The notes: generated from the sequence alone by a model not told the origin. 64,000 nt of DNA from Sphingomonas colocasiae (GCF_019880585.1 NZ_JAINVV010000008.1:610054-674053), one strand, 5' to 3'; shown: positions 1 through 9,046, counted from the first letter of the stretch. Numbers and translations are program-made.

Positions 1-410
1 CCGGGGACGACGAATTCCTTGTCCTGCGGTTCACCCCAAACATTCCCTGCCGGGATGTTGAAGCGGAATTCGGGATGGGCGTTGACGCAATAGGGCGGGA
101 TCACATCCTCGGTGAAATTCTCATACTGGTCGTCTCCCCACATCAGCACGAAATCGGGTTTGAACGCATCGAGCGCAGCACGCGTGCGGCGCATCCAGTC
201 GACCAACTGGTCGCGATGCCGTGCCGCCGCCGCCGTGCCGTCGTCGTCGGCCCACTCGGCACGCATCTCCGCCGGCCAGTTCACGGGATCGCGAAGCTGC
301 GCCGGAAGGGCTGGATTTTGCAACATTCGTTTTAGAATGCCTGACATGCGTTCGTCTTGACCGAGAAGCGGCGGATAGTGACTGATTCCTAGAGCCAATA
401 TTTCAGCCAT
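1..410 (-). CDS. LigB-like class III extradiol dioxygenase, partial
   Basis: The first 136 residues are visible; the C-terminus lies beyond the window start. The N-terminus MAEILALGISHYPPLL carries the early His of the SH motif used for iron binding in the LigB/protocatechuate 4,5-dioxygenase fold, and VLMWGDDQYENF matches the second conserved block, with Gln where many relatives have His. The expected function is non-haem Fe(II) ring cleavage of a catechol-type substrate, or a related LigB-superfamily reaction. The start ATG is preceded by GGGAGAG at good spacing. It is divergent from the SnoaL-like gene, with a perfect-consensus palindrome in the gap. It is unrelated to the VOC-type extradiol enzyme at 23.0 kb. 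Family assignment is firm; substrate is unknown. Confidence 0.75.
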   Translation of the reverse strand, partial: MAEILALGISHYPPLLGQDERMSGILKRMLQNPALPAQLRDPVNWPAEMRAEWADDDGTAAAARHRDQLVDWMRRTRAALDAFKPDFVLMWGDDQYENFTEDVIPPYCVNAHPEFRFNIPAGNVWGEPQDKEFVVP

Positions 411-486
411 CGCTCAACTCTCCCGGAATATTTGCGTTTCAGAGCCGCAGCGAGTCTCGCCGGCAGTCCTCAATTGCATATTCGTA

Positions 487-502
487 TAAAACGATCGCTT
501 TG
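487..502. promoter_or_regulatory. 16-bp palindromic operator candidate
   Basis: TAAAACGATCGCTTTG matches all 14 informative positions of the recurring consensus TAAARCRNNYGYTTTR. It lies between divergent starts, 77 bp from the LigB-like gene and 57 bp from the SnoaL-like gene, so it could control both. Confidence 0.6.
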
Positions 503-558
503 CAAATTTTTTCGTGTCAGAACGGTCGCATTAAACCGCGAACGAAGGGAGGATCGCC

Positions 559-1074
559 ATGAACCGCGACCCGGTGCTCGATGAGGCGATCGCCGCCTAT
601 GCGAGCCGCGACACCGTTTCGAATGCCCAGAGATCCGCACTCGAAACACTCGCCAAATGGCACAACGCGATCGGCGCCAAGGATCTGGAGGTGCTGCGCG
701 GCATGATGGACGCCGGGATCGTGATCGAGCTGCCGTTCAACGAATCCGGCAAAACCGATCGCGAATCCTATCGTGTCTATTCGGGAATCGAACAATGCTG
801 CGCATTCTGGACGTCGGCGTTCGCCGCCGAGGGCGTCATTCACGGCATTTCCGAGGTCGACTTGACCGTGGACGGCGCAGGAGCACGGATCTTCTTCGAA
901 TGCCGCGGCCACCTGACCATGGCCAACGGGCGCGACTACCGGAACCGCTATGTGATGCGGATGGACCTGTGCGACGGCCGCGTCCTGCGCTGCAAGGAAT
1001 ATTACAACCCGATCCAGTCGGCCTATGCATTCGGAAGACCGATCGCCGGGCAATTCATGCTCGACCGGCTTTGA
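559..1074 (+). CDS. SnoaL/NTF2-like small protein
   Basis: 171 residues. The region ALETLAKWHNAIGAKDLEVLRGMM followed by alternating beta strands and a final KEYYNP segment has the layout of the SnoaL-like NTF2 superfamily: a cone-shaped barrel that serves as cyclase, isomerase, dehydratase or oxygenase partner. The exact reaction cannot be read. A strong GGGAGG ribosome-binding site precedes the ATG. It ends 13 bp before the FAD monooxygenase start, so the two are probably co-transcribed and may act on successive intermediates. I see no signal peptide or membrane segment. Confidence 0.65.
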   Translation: MNRDPVLDEAIAAYASRDTVSNAQRSALETLAKWHNAIGAKDLEVLRGMMDAGIVIELPFNESGKTDRESYRVYSGIEQCCAFWTSAFAAEGVIHGISEVDLTVDGAGARIFFECRGHLTMANGRDYRNRYVMRMDLCDGRVLRCKEYYNPIQSAYAFGRPIAGQFMLDRL

Positions 1075-1087
1075 ACGGGATGCACCG

Positions 1088-2275
1088 ATGAGCGTGGCGA
1101 TCGTCGGCGGCGGGCCGGTCGGCCTGATGTGTGCGCTCGGACTGGCGCGTCAGGGCATCGCGGTCGATCTGTTCGAGGCCGAGGCGGATATCGTCTATTC
1201 GCCGCGCGCGATCGGCTATGCTTGGCCGATCCTGCAGGCGCTGCGCGCGCACGGCTTGCTGGACGACATGATCGCGGCAGGCAGCATCGAGCATGAACGC
1301 TGCTGGCGCGTCCTGGCGAGCAGCGAAACAATCGTGTTCGATCACAGCGCTGTAGCGGACGATACCGACACGCCCTTCTCGCTGACGCTAGGGCAGCATC
1401 TGCTGGCGCGCGTGCTGCTAAACCATCTCGAGCGCAAGCCGAGCGCCCGCATCCATTGGAACAGCCGGGTTTCGAGCGTTTCGCAATGCGGCGATCACGT
1501 GGAACTGACGATCGAGCGCGGCGACGGCGTGGAAACCATGGATGCCGCCTGGACGATCGGCACGGATGGCGGGCGCAGCACGGTTCGCAGATCGATCGGA
1601 CTTCCGATGGAGGGGTTCACCTGGGACCGCCGCTTCGTCGCGACCGACATCCATTATGACTTCGCCGCGCACGGCTGGCGGTCCTGCTATCTGATCGACC
1701 CGGTCCACGGCGCGGTGGTCTATCAGTTGAATGAGCCGGGCCTGTGGCGCTTCACCTATGCCGAAGACCGCGCCCTGCCGGTGGAAGGCGCGCTCGACCG
1801 GATGCCGGCGTTCCTGCGCGCCGCGCTTCCCGGCGACGAAGCATATGCGCTTCAGAATTTCTCACCCTACAATATGCACCAGCGCACCGCGCCGCGCTAC
1901 CGGCAGGGACGTGTGCTGCTGGCCGGAGATGCGGCGCATCTGACCAACCCCACCAGCGGCTTCGGTTTGATGGGCGGCCTGTATGATGCGTTTCTGCTCG
2001 TCGAAGCGCTCGGCGCGGTCGTTCGCGGCGAGATCGGCGAGGAGGTGCTCGACCGATATGCGACCGCGCGGCGGAACGTGTTTCTCGACGTCATCTCCCC
2101 GGTCTCGATCGAGAGTCTGCGGCTCTGCTTCGATTCGACGAACCCGGAGCGGCTGGCATGGGATATCGCGCAATTGCGCGAGCGCATCGCGACGCCGGCG
2201 CGAATGCGCGCGTCGCTATGGGTTCCCGCAGCGCTGGAAACGCCGTCGCTCTTGACCGGCCGAACATATGTGTAG
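1088..2275 (+). CDS. FAD-dependent aromatic monooxygenase
   Basis: 395 residues, flavoprotein hydroxylase of the PheA/TfdB type (class A). The N-terminal GGGPVG binds the FAD ADP moiety. GTDGGRS is the DG motif and LLAGDAAHLTNPTSGFG is the GD motif contacting the ribose and pyrophosphate. The expected reaction is NAD(P)H- and O2-dependent hydroxylation of an aromatic or cyclic substrate. The protein is shorter than the two-domain PheA type because it lacks the thioredoxin-like C-terminal domain. The start at 1088 was chosen because the FAD motif begins at once there (MSVAIVGGGP); an in-frame extension to 1025 overlaps the SnoaL-like gene and has no motif. Probably an operon with the preceding gene. 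Confidence 0.8.
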   Translation: MSVAIVGGGPVGLMCALGLARQGIAVDLFEAEADIVYSPRAIGYAWPILQALRAHGLLDDMIAAGSIEHERCWRVLASSETIVFDHSAVADDTDTPFSLTLGQHLLARVLLNHLERKPSARIHWNSRVSSVSQCGDHVELTIERGDGVETMDAAWTIGTDGGRSTVRRSIGLPMEGFTWDRRFVATDIHYDFAAHGWRSCYLIDPVHGAVVYQLNEPGLWRFTYAEDRALPVEGALDRMPAFLRAALPGDEAYALQNFSPYNMHQRTAPRYRQGRVLLAGDAAHLTNPTSGFGLMGGLYDAFLLVEALGAVVRGEIGEEVLDRYATARRNVFLDVISPVSIESLRLCFDSTNPERLAWDIAQLRERIATPARMRASLWVPAALETPSLLTGRTYV

Positions 2276-2353
2276 CCTGGCGGGCTGGAACAATCGACTA
2301 ACAATATCATCCTGCTACTACACTTTCCCGGCTTTTGGGATTAGCAACTCCAT

Positions 2354-3073
2354 ATGAAACAGACCCTCGATACGCGGACCAGAATCAAACTCGCCGCTCG
2401 CAAGCTGTTTGCGGAGAAAGGCGTCGAGGCGGGCACGGTCCGTGACATCGTGGCCGCGGCGGGCGCGAAGAATGGCGGGTCTCTCAATTATTATTTCGGC
2501 TCGAAGGACGGGCTCGTCGCGGAACTGGTATCCGACGTGCTGCGCGCCTCCACGGAAGGCTGGCTCAAGGCGCTCAGCGACCTGGATCGCGACGGCGGCC
2601 CCAAATCCGTCCGCGACGTCATACAGGTGATGGTGTTCGGTTCGATGGATAGCTACTTCAGCGACCCCGAACCGAACTCCGCGCGTTTCCTGGCCAGCGT
2701 GCTGTTTACCCGACGGCGCATGGTGCGCGACTTGATGCAGCGCCTTGACTACCTCGTGTTTCAACGGCTGTTAAAACATATCGCAGAATTGCGGCCCGAC
2801 ATTCCGGCAGAGGTCATGCGCCAACGCCTGATCTTCCTGGCCTGGTACGTGATATCGGTCCAGGCGGCGCTGGAAGCCAGCATCGCAACCGGTCGAAAGA
2901 GCCGCGAATGGAGCGAATTCGATCCATTGGTCAATCTGGTCGACACCGCCACAGGCATGATCGAGGCCCCGATTTCCGACGCCTCGCAAATCCCGGCAAG
3001 GCGCCGTAATGCCGCTATGCCCAAGCGGCGATCCGCCGCATCCGCCAAGAAGCAAGCGGCAGCCGCCGAATGA
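2354..3073 (+). CDS. TetR/AcrR-family regulator
   Basis: 239 residues. The N-terminal helix-turn-helix (about residues 8-54, with VRDIVAAAG and LNYYFGSKDGL) is the typical TetR DNA-binding domain; the rest is a helical ligand-binding domain. The last ~30 residues are rich in Arg, Lys and Ala and look like a disordered basic tail. It is a repressor candidate for the palindromes found across the window, since TetR dimers bind sites of about this size, but the pairing is inferred. A degenerate copy (2286-2301) lies 52 bp upstream of its start. The following GntR gene is 51 bp downstream. Confidence 0.85.
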   Translation: MKQTLDTRTRIKLAARKLFAEKGVEAGTVRDIVAAAGAKNGGSLNYYFGSKDGLVAELVSDVLRASTEGWLKALSDLDRDGGPKSVRDVIQVMVFGSMDSYFSDPEPNSARFLASVLFTRRRMVRDLMQRLDYLVFQRLLKHIAELRPDIPAEVMRQRLIFLAWYVISVQAALEASIATGRKSREWSEFDPLVNLVDTATGMIEAPISDASQIPARRRNAAMPKRRSAASAKKQAAAAE

Positions 3074-3124
3074 CGCGCGTGCCGATCAGACCGCTCAGCG
3101 TCGCCATTTGAAGCAGGAAGCAGC

Positions 3125-3856
3125 ATGGCCGCACGTCTTTTTGTGAATGTCTGCGCCAGCATTCGCCACGACATCAGAAACGGCAAGCTGAAGCCGGGAG
3201 ACAAGCTGCCGTCTGAACGCGAACTGGCCGAAACGCTGGGCGTTGGACGCCCGGTCGTGCGGGAAGCTTTGCGATCGCTGGAAGAGGCGGGCATCCTGCA
3301 GTTCCGCCGCGGCATCACCGGCGGCGCTTTCGTGAGCAGCGGCGACACGCGCACCGTCACGCGGTCGATCACCGACCTCATCTTTCTGGGCGCGATCTCA
3401 CTCGACAACATCACCGAGGCGCGCACCTGCCTGTTGCGTTTCGCCGCCGAACTGGCCGCCGAACGCGGCACGGACGCGGATTTCGATGCGCTGGAAGCCA
3501 ATATCGATGAAGCCGTCGCCCGTCGGGACGAGATCGACCTGCACGAGAAAGTGCGGCTGGTTGGCTCGTTCCACGACCATCTGGGGCGTGCCGCGCACAA
3601 TGAAGCGCTGGTTCTGCTGATCCACTCGGTGACCGAGGTGGTGGCGCAGATTCTGCTGAAGACCCAGCCCGAGGTTTACGATCTGGTCATCGAATCTCGC
3701 CGCCGCCTGGTCACGCACCTGCGCGCGCGGGACCGGGAGGCCGCGGCGGCGGAAGTGACCGCACATCAGGCGGAACTCCATGCCAAGGTGGTGGACCGGG
3801 CGCGCCAGCTCCACACGCTCGACCTGACGGAGACACCGACTGCCGTCTCGAGCTAA
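3125..3856 (+). CDS. FadR-subfamily GntR regulator (FCD domain)
   Basis: 243 residues. The N-terminal winged helix (residues ~8-75; KLPSERELAETLGVGRPVVR is the recognition region) is followed by an all-helical FCD domain. Three histidines suited to metal or ligand binding are visible in SFHDHLGRAAH, RRRLVTHLRARD and TAHQAELH. Relatives sense small carboxylates or acyl-CoAs and commonly repress neighbouring catabolic operons. A GGAAGC ribosome-binding site fits the chosen ATG. It stands alone between the TetR gene and the NUDIX operon, so that operon is its most likely target. Confidence 0.88.
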   Translation: MAARLFVNVCASIRHDIRNGKLKPGDKLPSERELAETLGVGRPVVREALRSLEEAGILQFRRGITGGAFVSSGDTRTVTRSITDLIFLGAISLDNITEARTCLLRFAAELAAERGTDADFDALEANIDEAVARRDEIDLHEKVRLVGSFHDHLGRAAHNEALVLLIHSVTEVVAQILLKTQPEVYDLVIESRRRLVTHLRARDREAAAAEVTAHQAELHAKVVDRARQLHTLDLTETPTAVSS

Positions 3857-3882
3857 CAGGGCGCTGTCAGCAAAACACCGGT

Positions 3883-3898
3883 TGAAACGCTTGTATAA
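3883..3898. promoter_or_regulatory. Palindromic operator candidate
   Basis: TGAAACGCTTGTATAA scores 11 of 14 against TAAARCRNNYGYTTTR by hand. It is 66 bp before the NUDIX gene, the first gene of the 3965-6823 operon. Confidence 0.4.
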
Positions 3899-3964
3899 AT
3901 CTGCTTCATTTCCCGCCTGATGGCACGCCGCATGGCAGGCGGCTGCGGGAGAGGAAATGCAGCT

Positions 3965-4741
3965 ATGATCGACACCGATCGCCCCGCGATACCCGCCGCA
4001 ACACTGGTGCTGTTTCATGAAACGGATGATGGTCCGGCGCAGCATCTCATGATCGAGCGCGCGGCGCGCATGGCGTTCGCCGCAGGAGCGCTGGTGTTTC
4101 CCGGCGGCCGGATTGATGCCGAAGATCATGCACTGGCGGCGGCAGGGGATCGCACGACCGGCGGCGGCGGCGACCCAGACGAGCGTGCGGCGCGGATCGC
4201 TGCGATCCGCGAAACGGTCGAGGAAACCGGGGTTACGGTCGGCTTCGACACGATCCCCGACGCCTCGATCATCGCTGAATGGCGGCAAAGCCTGAAAGCG
4301 GGAAAGCCGTTCGCCGACCTGCTGCAGGCCGAAGGCATAACCATCGACCTCGATGCACTGGAGCCGTTCGCGCGCTGGTGTCCCAATCTGGGCGAGTATC
4401 GCCGTTTCGATACGCGGTTCTACATAGCCCGCCTACGGCACAAGCCCGAGATCGTCACAGATGCCGATGAGGCTGCCAGCCATCACTGGATCACTGCCGC
4501 AGAAGCGATCGATGCGGCTTCGGCGGGCAGCTTGCAGATCATCTTTCCCACACTGCGCAATCTGGAGCGGCTGGCGCGATGCGACCGGTATGTCGCCGCC
4601 GTCGCGCATGCGCGATCGACCCGGTCGCAGATCATATCGCCCGAGATCAGGGATGCGGACGGCGATCGCTGGCTCTGCATCCCGCAAGATGCCGGCTACC
4701 CTGTCACCCGTGTGCGCCTGTCCGAAGTCACCGGGCCGTGA
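3965..4741 (+). CDS. NUDT19-like NUDIX hydrolase
   Basis: 258 residues. The NUDIX box is split: FPGGRID is followed by an insertion of about 35 residues rich in Ala, Asp and Gly before AIRETVEETGV, which supplies the REXXEE metal-binding core. This insertion is characteristic of the NUDT19 (RP2) branch, whose members hydrolyse CoA and acyl-CoA to 4'-phosphopantetheine products and 3',5'-ADP. A role in recycling stalled acyl-CoA intermediates would fit a cluster full of CoA ligases, but this is inferred. The start at 3965 follows GAGAGGAAA; the longer frame from 3920 adds a low-information Arg/Gly segment. The stop overlaps the next start (GTGA). Confidence 0.8.
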   Translation: MIDTDRPAIPAATLVLFHETDDGPAQHLMIERAARMAFAAGALVFPGGRIDAEDHALAAAGDRTTGGGGDPDERAARIAAIRETVEETGVTVGFDTIPDASIIAEWRQSLKAGKPFADLLQAEGITIDLDALEPFARWCPNLGEYRRFDTRFYIARLRHKPEIVTDADEAASHHWITAAEAIDAASAGSLQIIFPTLRNLERLARCDRYVAAVAHARSTRSQIISPEIRDADGDRWLCIPQDAGYPVTRVRLSEVTGP

Positions 4742-5439
4742 GCGGCGCGGCGCCAGCGATCGACCTTCATTATGCGGAAACGCCGAACGGCTGGAAGGTC
4801 TCGATCTGCCTGGAGGAACTGGGCCTGCCCTATCGCCTGATCCGTGTGCCGCTCGATCAGCCGCGCACGCCGGAATTTCTGGCGATCAGCCCCAATGGGC
4901 GCATTCCGGCGATCGTCGATCATGATGCCGCGGAGCCTATCGCGATCTTCGAAAGCGGAGCGATTCTGCTGTATCTGGCGGAAAGGGCCAGACGACTGAT
5001 CCCTGCCGACACCGTGGGCCGCAGTCATGTGATCCAATGGCTGATGTGGCAGATGGCCGGGCTGGGCCCGATGGCGGGGCAGAACGGGCATTTCCGGCTC
5101 TACGCGCCGGAGCCGGTTCCCTATGCGATCGAGCGGTACGGCAACGAGGTCCACAGGCTCTACGGCGTGCTGGACAACCAGTTGGCCCGCACCGGCGCAT
5201 TCATCGCCGGCAACTATTCGATCGCCGACATCGCCTGCTTCCCCTGGATCATGACACACAAGAAACAGGGGCTTTCGCTCGACGATTTTCCTGCGTTGCA
5301 GCGCTGGTTCGCGGAGCTTCGCGCGCGGCCCCAGGTCCAGCGCGGGCTGGCTGCCGGCAAGGGGATCGACGGCATGCGCAACAACGACATGGATGCAGCG
5401 GCGCGGGCGCGGCTGTTCGGATGGAAGGCGGCGGAATGA
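4738..5439 (+). CDS. Glutathione S-transferase (YfcG/Ure2-like)
   Basis: 233 residues with a GTG start overlapping the NUDIX stop by 4 nt. The N-terminal thioredoxin-like domain contains ETPNGWKVSICLEELGLPY, the signature of the YfcG/YghU nu-class, then NGRIPAIVD (cis-Pro) and FESGAILLYLAE (glutathione gamma-Glu site). The helical C-terminal domain includes YSIADIACFPW. Expected activity is glutathione conjugation, de-conjugation or disulfide exchange in the cytoplasm. It is directly followed by a DsbA-fold isomerase that also uses glutathione in characterised relatives, so the pair may handle a reactive ring-cleavage or epoxide intermediate. The GTG is preferred because the longer frame runs inside the NUDIX gene. 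Confidence 0.85.
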   Translation: MSGAAPAIDLHYAETPNGWKVSICLEELGLPYRLIRVPLDQPRTPEFLAISPNGRIPAIVDHDAAEPIAIFESGAILLYLAERARRLIPADTVGRSHVIQWLMWQMAGLGPMAGQNGHFRLYAPEPVPYAIERYGNEVHRLYGVLDNQLARTGAFIAGNYSIADIACFPWIMTHKKQGLSLDDFPALQRWFAELRARPQVQRGLAAGKGIDGMRNNDMDAAARARLFGWKAAE

Positions 5440-6050
5440 AGCTGGAATTCTTCTTCGATTGCTCCAGCCCCTGGACCTATCTCGCCTTCGAGCGCATCCA
5501 GCCGCTGGCGGCCGAGTTCGGCGTACCGATCCTGTGGCGGCCGGTCTTGGTGGGCGGCATATTCAACGCGGTCAATCCCGGCGTGGAATTCTTCAACGCG
5601 GTCGATCGCATGCCGAAGCGCAAGATCGACTATCTGCTGAAGGACATGCAGGACTGGGCGCGAGCGACGGGCGTGGAGATCGCCTTCCCGCCGAAGGGGC
5701 ACCCGGTCAACAGCGTCAAGGTTATGCGCGCTTGCCTGGTGCTTGAGCCGGAGGGCAAGCTGGTGCCGTTCGCTCGGGCCGCCTTTCGGGCCTATTTCGG
5801 CGAAGAGCGGCTGTTGTCGGACGATGCGGTGATCGCGGGACTGTGCCGCGAGGTTGGCGTCGCGCCCGAACCGCTGCTGGCCCGCATCGCCGAGCAGGAC
5901 ATCAAAGACGCGCTGCGCGCCAATGTGGACGAGGCGATCGCACGCGGGGCGTTCGGATCGCCAACCATCTTCCTCGACGACACCGACATGTATTTCGGCG
6001 TGGACCGGCTCCAGCTGCTGCGCCTTGCCATGAAAAGGAAAACCTCATGA
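5436..6050 (+). CDS. 2-hydroxychromene-2-carboxylate isomerase-like protein
   Basis: 204 residues of the DsbA/kappa-GST fold. [19 protein letters not shown] holds the active-site Ser position used by HCCA isomerases, GSPTIF holds the cis-Pro, and MYFGVDRL matches the closing FWGNDRL-type motif. Characterised members isomerise hydroxychromene carboxylates in naphthalene and other bicyclic aromatic pathways with glutathione as cofactor. ATGA overlaps tie it to the GST before and the SDR after, so the four genes are one transcript. The precise substrate is not fixed by sequence. Confidence 0.85.
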   Translation: MKLEFFFDCSSPWTYLAFERIQPLAAEFGVPILWRPVLVGGIFNAVNPGVEFFNAVDRMPKRKIDYLLKDMQDWARATGVEIAFPPKGHPVNSVKVMRACLVLEPEGKLVPFARAAFRAYFGEERLLSDDAVIAGLCREVGVAPEPLLARIAEQDIKDALRANVDEAIARGAFGSPTIFLDDTDMYFGVDRLQLLRLAMKRKTS

Positions 6051-6823
6051 TGCCCGACCCTACCCTCCGCTCAGTGCGTGGCCTGCGGGCGATCGTCACC
6101 GGCGCCGCGAGCGGCATGGGCGCAGCCACAGCTCGGCTGTTCGCATCAGAGGGCGCACGGGTGGCGATGATCGACCGCGATGCCGCCGGGCTTGCCGAGG
6201 TGGCGGCAGAGATCCAAGCCGCCGACGGGATCGCCACGCCGACCACGCTCGACCTGGCCGACAGTGATGCGATCCGCCCCACCGTCACTGCCATCGCGGA
6301 AGCGCTGGGCGGTGTGGACATCGTCGTCAACAATGCCGGGATCGCCGGCTTCTGCGCGTTGGATGCGGAGGGCTATGACGATCTGTGGCAGCGGATGGTG
6401 ACGATCAACCTCACCGCCGTACAATTGGTCGTGCGATCCGCCCTGCCCTGGTTGCGCCAGTCGCCCCATCCCCGCATCGTCAACATCGCTTCGACCGAGG
6501 CGCTGGGAACGACCAGGCACGATAGCGCCTATGCCACGGTGAAGGCGGGTGTGGCGGGGCTGACGCGCGCGATGGCGGTCGATTTCGGGCCGGAGGGGAT
6601 CACCGCGAACTGCATCTGCCCCGGAGCGATCGACTCGCCGATGACCAAATTCGTCAGCCCCGGGGACAAGCAGGAATTCGCCCGCCGTCGCACCGCGCTG
6701 CGCCGCTATGGCCAGCCGGAGGAGGTCGCGCAGATGACGCTGAGCCTGTGCCTGCCCGCCGCCTCGTACATCACCGGCACGACCATTCCGGTCGATGGCG
6801 GGCTGGTAGCGCGTAACGCCTGA
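6047..6823 (+). CDS. SDR-family oxidoreductase
   Basis: 258 residues, classical [13 protein letters not shown] is the NAD(P) loop, NNAGIAG is present, and SAYATVKAG supplies the catalytic Tyr and Lys. An acidic residue at the end of strand 2 (MIDRD) suggests NAD(H) preference. The gene begins ATGATG overlapping the preceding stop; either Met is possible. It is the last gene of the NUDIX-GST-isomerase operon and ends 10 bp before the convergent MFS gene. Likely an alcohol or dihydrodiol dehydrogenase; substrate unknown. Confidence 0.88.
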   Translation: MMPDPTLRSVRGLRAIVTGAASGMGAATARLFASEGARVAMIDRDAAGLAEVAAEIQAADGIATPTTLDLADSDAIRPTVTAIAEALGGVDIVVNNAGIAGFCALDAEGYDDLWQRMVTINLTAVQLVVRSALPWLRQSPHPRIVNIASTEALGTTRHDSAYATVKAGVAGLTRAMAVDFGPEGITANCICPGAIDSPMTKFVSPGDKQEFARRRTALRRYGQPEEVAQMTLSLCLPAASYITGTTIPVDGGLVARNA

Positions 6824-6833
6824 GCCGGATGCT

Positions 6834-8174
6834 TCAGTACAGGGGCTGACGGATCAGTGCGCGGCGGGCAAGCAGGTAGCAGAGCGCTGCCGCCGGAACT
6901 GTCACGAGGCCGCAGATCGTGATCGCCGTGCCGAACGCGCCGGGATCGCCGGGCCAGCGCTTGGCGAGCGCGGCGACCAGCGGCGGGCCCGCGCCATAAC
7001 CGATCAGGCTTTGCGAGAGCATGACCAGCGCCATCAGCCGCGCGCGAAGACGGGGCGGACCATAGGCCTGCACCGCAAGTGGCATGAGCGCCGTGATCCC
7101 CGTCCCCGCAAAGACTGCCGCACCCATGCCGGCCAGAAAGAGCGTCATGTCGCCCAGCGAAGGCGCAATGATCATGAATGGCGCGCCGACGATGCAGGAG
7201 ATGGCGGTGCATAGGATGATCGGCTCGCGCCAGCCGCGCCGCCCGCTCAAAATGACGAGGCGGGGCCAGGCGATCGCGCCGGCAAACCCAGTGGCCATGC
7301 CGACAAAGCCGAACAGATAGCCCGCATCAGTGGCCGCGACGCCATGGCCGCGGATCAGCAGTGTCGGCGTCCATGTCATGATCGCGAACAGGTAAAGGAC
7401 GATGAGCGCCGCGCCGAGATAGAAGGGGATGAAGAAACCGCGGTTGCGATTGAGATAGGCGAGGAACTCGCGGGTATCCGCCGCCTCGACCGCCCCTTGC
7501 GAGGCCGTCTCGAACTGGTCTCGCTTCGGTTCGCGGGTGGTCAGCGCGAACAGGATGCCGAGCAGCAGCGGCAGGACGCCGACCAGGATCAGCACGAGCC
7601 GCCAGGGCTCCATGCCCAGCGCGTCGCTGTAAAGTTCCGCGAGCTGAAGCGACGCCGCGCCAATGATGAGCCCACCGATCCCCATCAGCGCCGCCGCCAT
7701 CGCATAGATCGACATCGGCAACACGCGCCGCTCTCGCGGGAACAGATCGGCGATGAGCGATACCGCAGCGGGCGTGAGCACCGATTCACCCAGGGCGACG
7801 CCCGCACGCAGCACCGCGAGCGTCGCGAAATTCCAGGCGAAGCCGGAGGCCAGCGTCGCCGCGCTCCACAGCAAGATGCCGGCGACGAGAATATATTTGC
7901 GGTTCGCACGGTCCAGAAAGTGCGCCACCGGCACGCCCGCGATTGAATAGACGATCGCGAAACTCGTGCCTATCAGCAACCCGAGCTGCGTGTCGGTGAT
8001 GCCGAGATCCTGGCCGATCGCCGGCGCGAGCAGCCCGAGGATCAGGCGATCCACGAACGAGAAGACATACATGAAGCAGAGCAGCCCGACGATGTACCAG
8101 GCTTGGGGCGCGAGACGAAGCATTCCGGGTTCGGCGGCCGCGCTCGCCGGCGCCGATGCGCCTTGATCCGCCAT
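6834..8174 (-). CDS. MFS transporter
   Basis: 446 residues with about 12 hydrophobic segments, beginning WYIVGLLCFMYVFSFVDRL. The loop after the second segment, HFLDRANRKYIL, is the Major Facilitator signature region. Expected location is the inner membrane, moving an organic acid or aromatic substrate with protons; direction is not certain. The start at 8174 is preferred over 8192 because GGAGAG lies at correct spacing upstream of it. A palindrome candidate lies about 52 bp upstream. It is convergent with the SDR at 6823. Confidence 0.88.
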   Translation of the reverse strand: MADQGASAPASAAAEPGMLRLAPQAWYIVGLLCFMYVFSFVDRLILGLLAPAIGQDLGITDTQLGLLIGTSFAIVYSIAGVPVAHFLDRANRKYILVAGILLWSAATLASGFAWNFATLAVLRAGVALGESVLTPAAVSLIADLFPRERRVLPMSIYAMAAALMGIGGLIIGAASLQLAELYSDALGMEPWRLVLILVGVLPLLLGILFALTTREPKRDQFETASQGAVEAADTREFLAYLNRNRGFFIPFYLGAALIVLYLFAIMTWTPTLLIRGHGVAATDAGYLFGFVGMATGFAGAIAWPRLVILSGRRGWREPIILCTAISCIVGAPFMIIAPSLGDMTLFLAGMGAAVFAGTGITALMPLAVQAYGPPRLRARLMALVMLSQSLIGYGAGPPLVAALAKRWPGDPGAFGTAITICGLVTVPAAALCYLLARRALIRQPLY

Positions 8175-8225
8175 GTCGTCTCTCCAATTCATGGTTACGC
8201 GCCGAAACCGTTACCGGCCGATATT

Positions 8226-8241
8226 CAATACATTTGCTTTA
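8226..8241. promoter_or_regulatory. Palindromic operator candidate
   Basis: Read on the minus strand, TAAAGCAAATGTATTG scores 13 of 14 against the window consensus. It is directly upstream of the MFS gene, between it and the end of the SDR at 8279. Confidence 0.55.
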
Positions 8242-8278
8242 ATTTATATCTGGCCGCAAGAGGGCGGCGCAAAGTCCC

Positions 8279-9037
8279 TCAAGCCATGCCGCCATGGATG
8301 GAGAGGATCGCCCCGGACGTGTAAGCGGAACGCGGCGAGGCCAGAAAGGCGGCCGCATCGGCGATCTCGCGTGGCGTAGCGAAACGGCCGAACGGCATTG
8401 AGGTGGCCAGTTCCTCCCAGCGCCCGGCGTCGCCCAGTTCCTGTTCGGCACGCGCGCGCATCAGCATCGTCAGCCGCTCGGTGCCCACCGGGCCGGGATT
8501 GATCCCCACCACGCGTACCCCGTCCTTCGGGGCAGACTTGCCCAGTACACGCGTGAAGGCCATCAGCGCGGCATTGCCGCTGGCCCCCACGATATAGTCA
8601 GGCGGAAGCGTCTCACCCGCCATGCCGATGATGTTCAAGACCACACCGGCACGCTCCGCCAACCGCGGATAGAGCGCGCGGGTAAGGTTGATGAAGCCGA
8701 ATACCTTGAGATCCCATGCCTCGCGCCACCGGGCGTCCTCGACGGCGAACAGCCCGCCGGGCGGGATCGCGCCGGCATTGTTCACCAGAATATCGATCGC
8801 GCGCACCGCATCCGCGAGCGCCGCGATCGCATCGGGCCGCGACAGATCGGCTGGACAGACATGCGCCACGGCGCCACGCGCGCGCAGATCGTCCGCCAGC
8901 GCATCGAGCGCGCCGACATCGCGCGCGACCAGGGTCAGTTCACACCCCTCGGAGGCCAGACCCTCCGCGATGGCGCGGCCGATGCCCTTGGACGCGCCGG
9001 TCACGAGCGCATGTTTCCCGTGCAGTTCGAGATCCAT
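8279..9037 (-). CDS. SDR-family protein with atypical active site
   Basis: 252 residues. The cofactor loop TGASKGIG and NNAGAIPPGG are intact, but the catalytic block reads PPDYIVGASGNAALMAF: the Tyr is present while the Lys four residues later is Ala. I checked this in the nucleotide sequence (TAT ATC GTG GGG GCC). The rest, including VGINPGPVGTERL, is well conserved, so this is probably an SDR subgroup that has lost the Lys rather than a decaying gene. It may still bind NAD(P) or catalyse poorly. It follows the SDR at 9047-9853 by 9 bp on the same strand. Confidence 0.82.
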   Translation of the reverse strand: MDLELHGKHALVTGASKGIGRAIAEGLASEGCELTLVARDVGALDALADDLRARGAVAHVCPADLSRPDAIAALADAVRAIDILVNNAGAIPPGGLFAVEDARWREAWDLKVFGFINLTRALYPRLAERAGVVLNIIGMAGETLPPDYIVGASGNAALMAFTRVLGKSAPKDGVRVVGINPGPVGTERLTMLMRARAEQELGDAGRWEELATSMPFGRFATPREIADAAAFLASPRSAYTSGAILSIHGGMA

Positions 9038-9046
9038 GGCGCCGCC

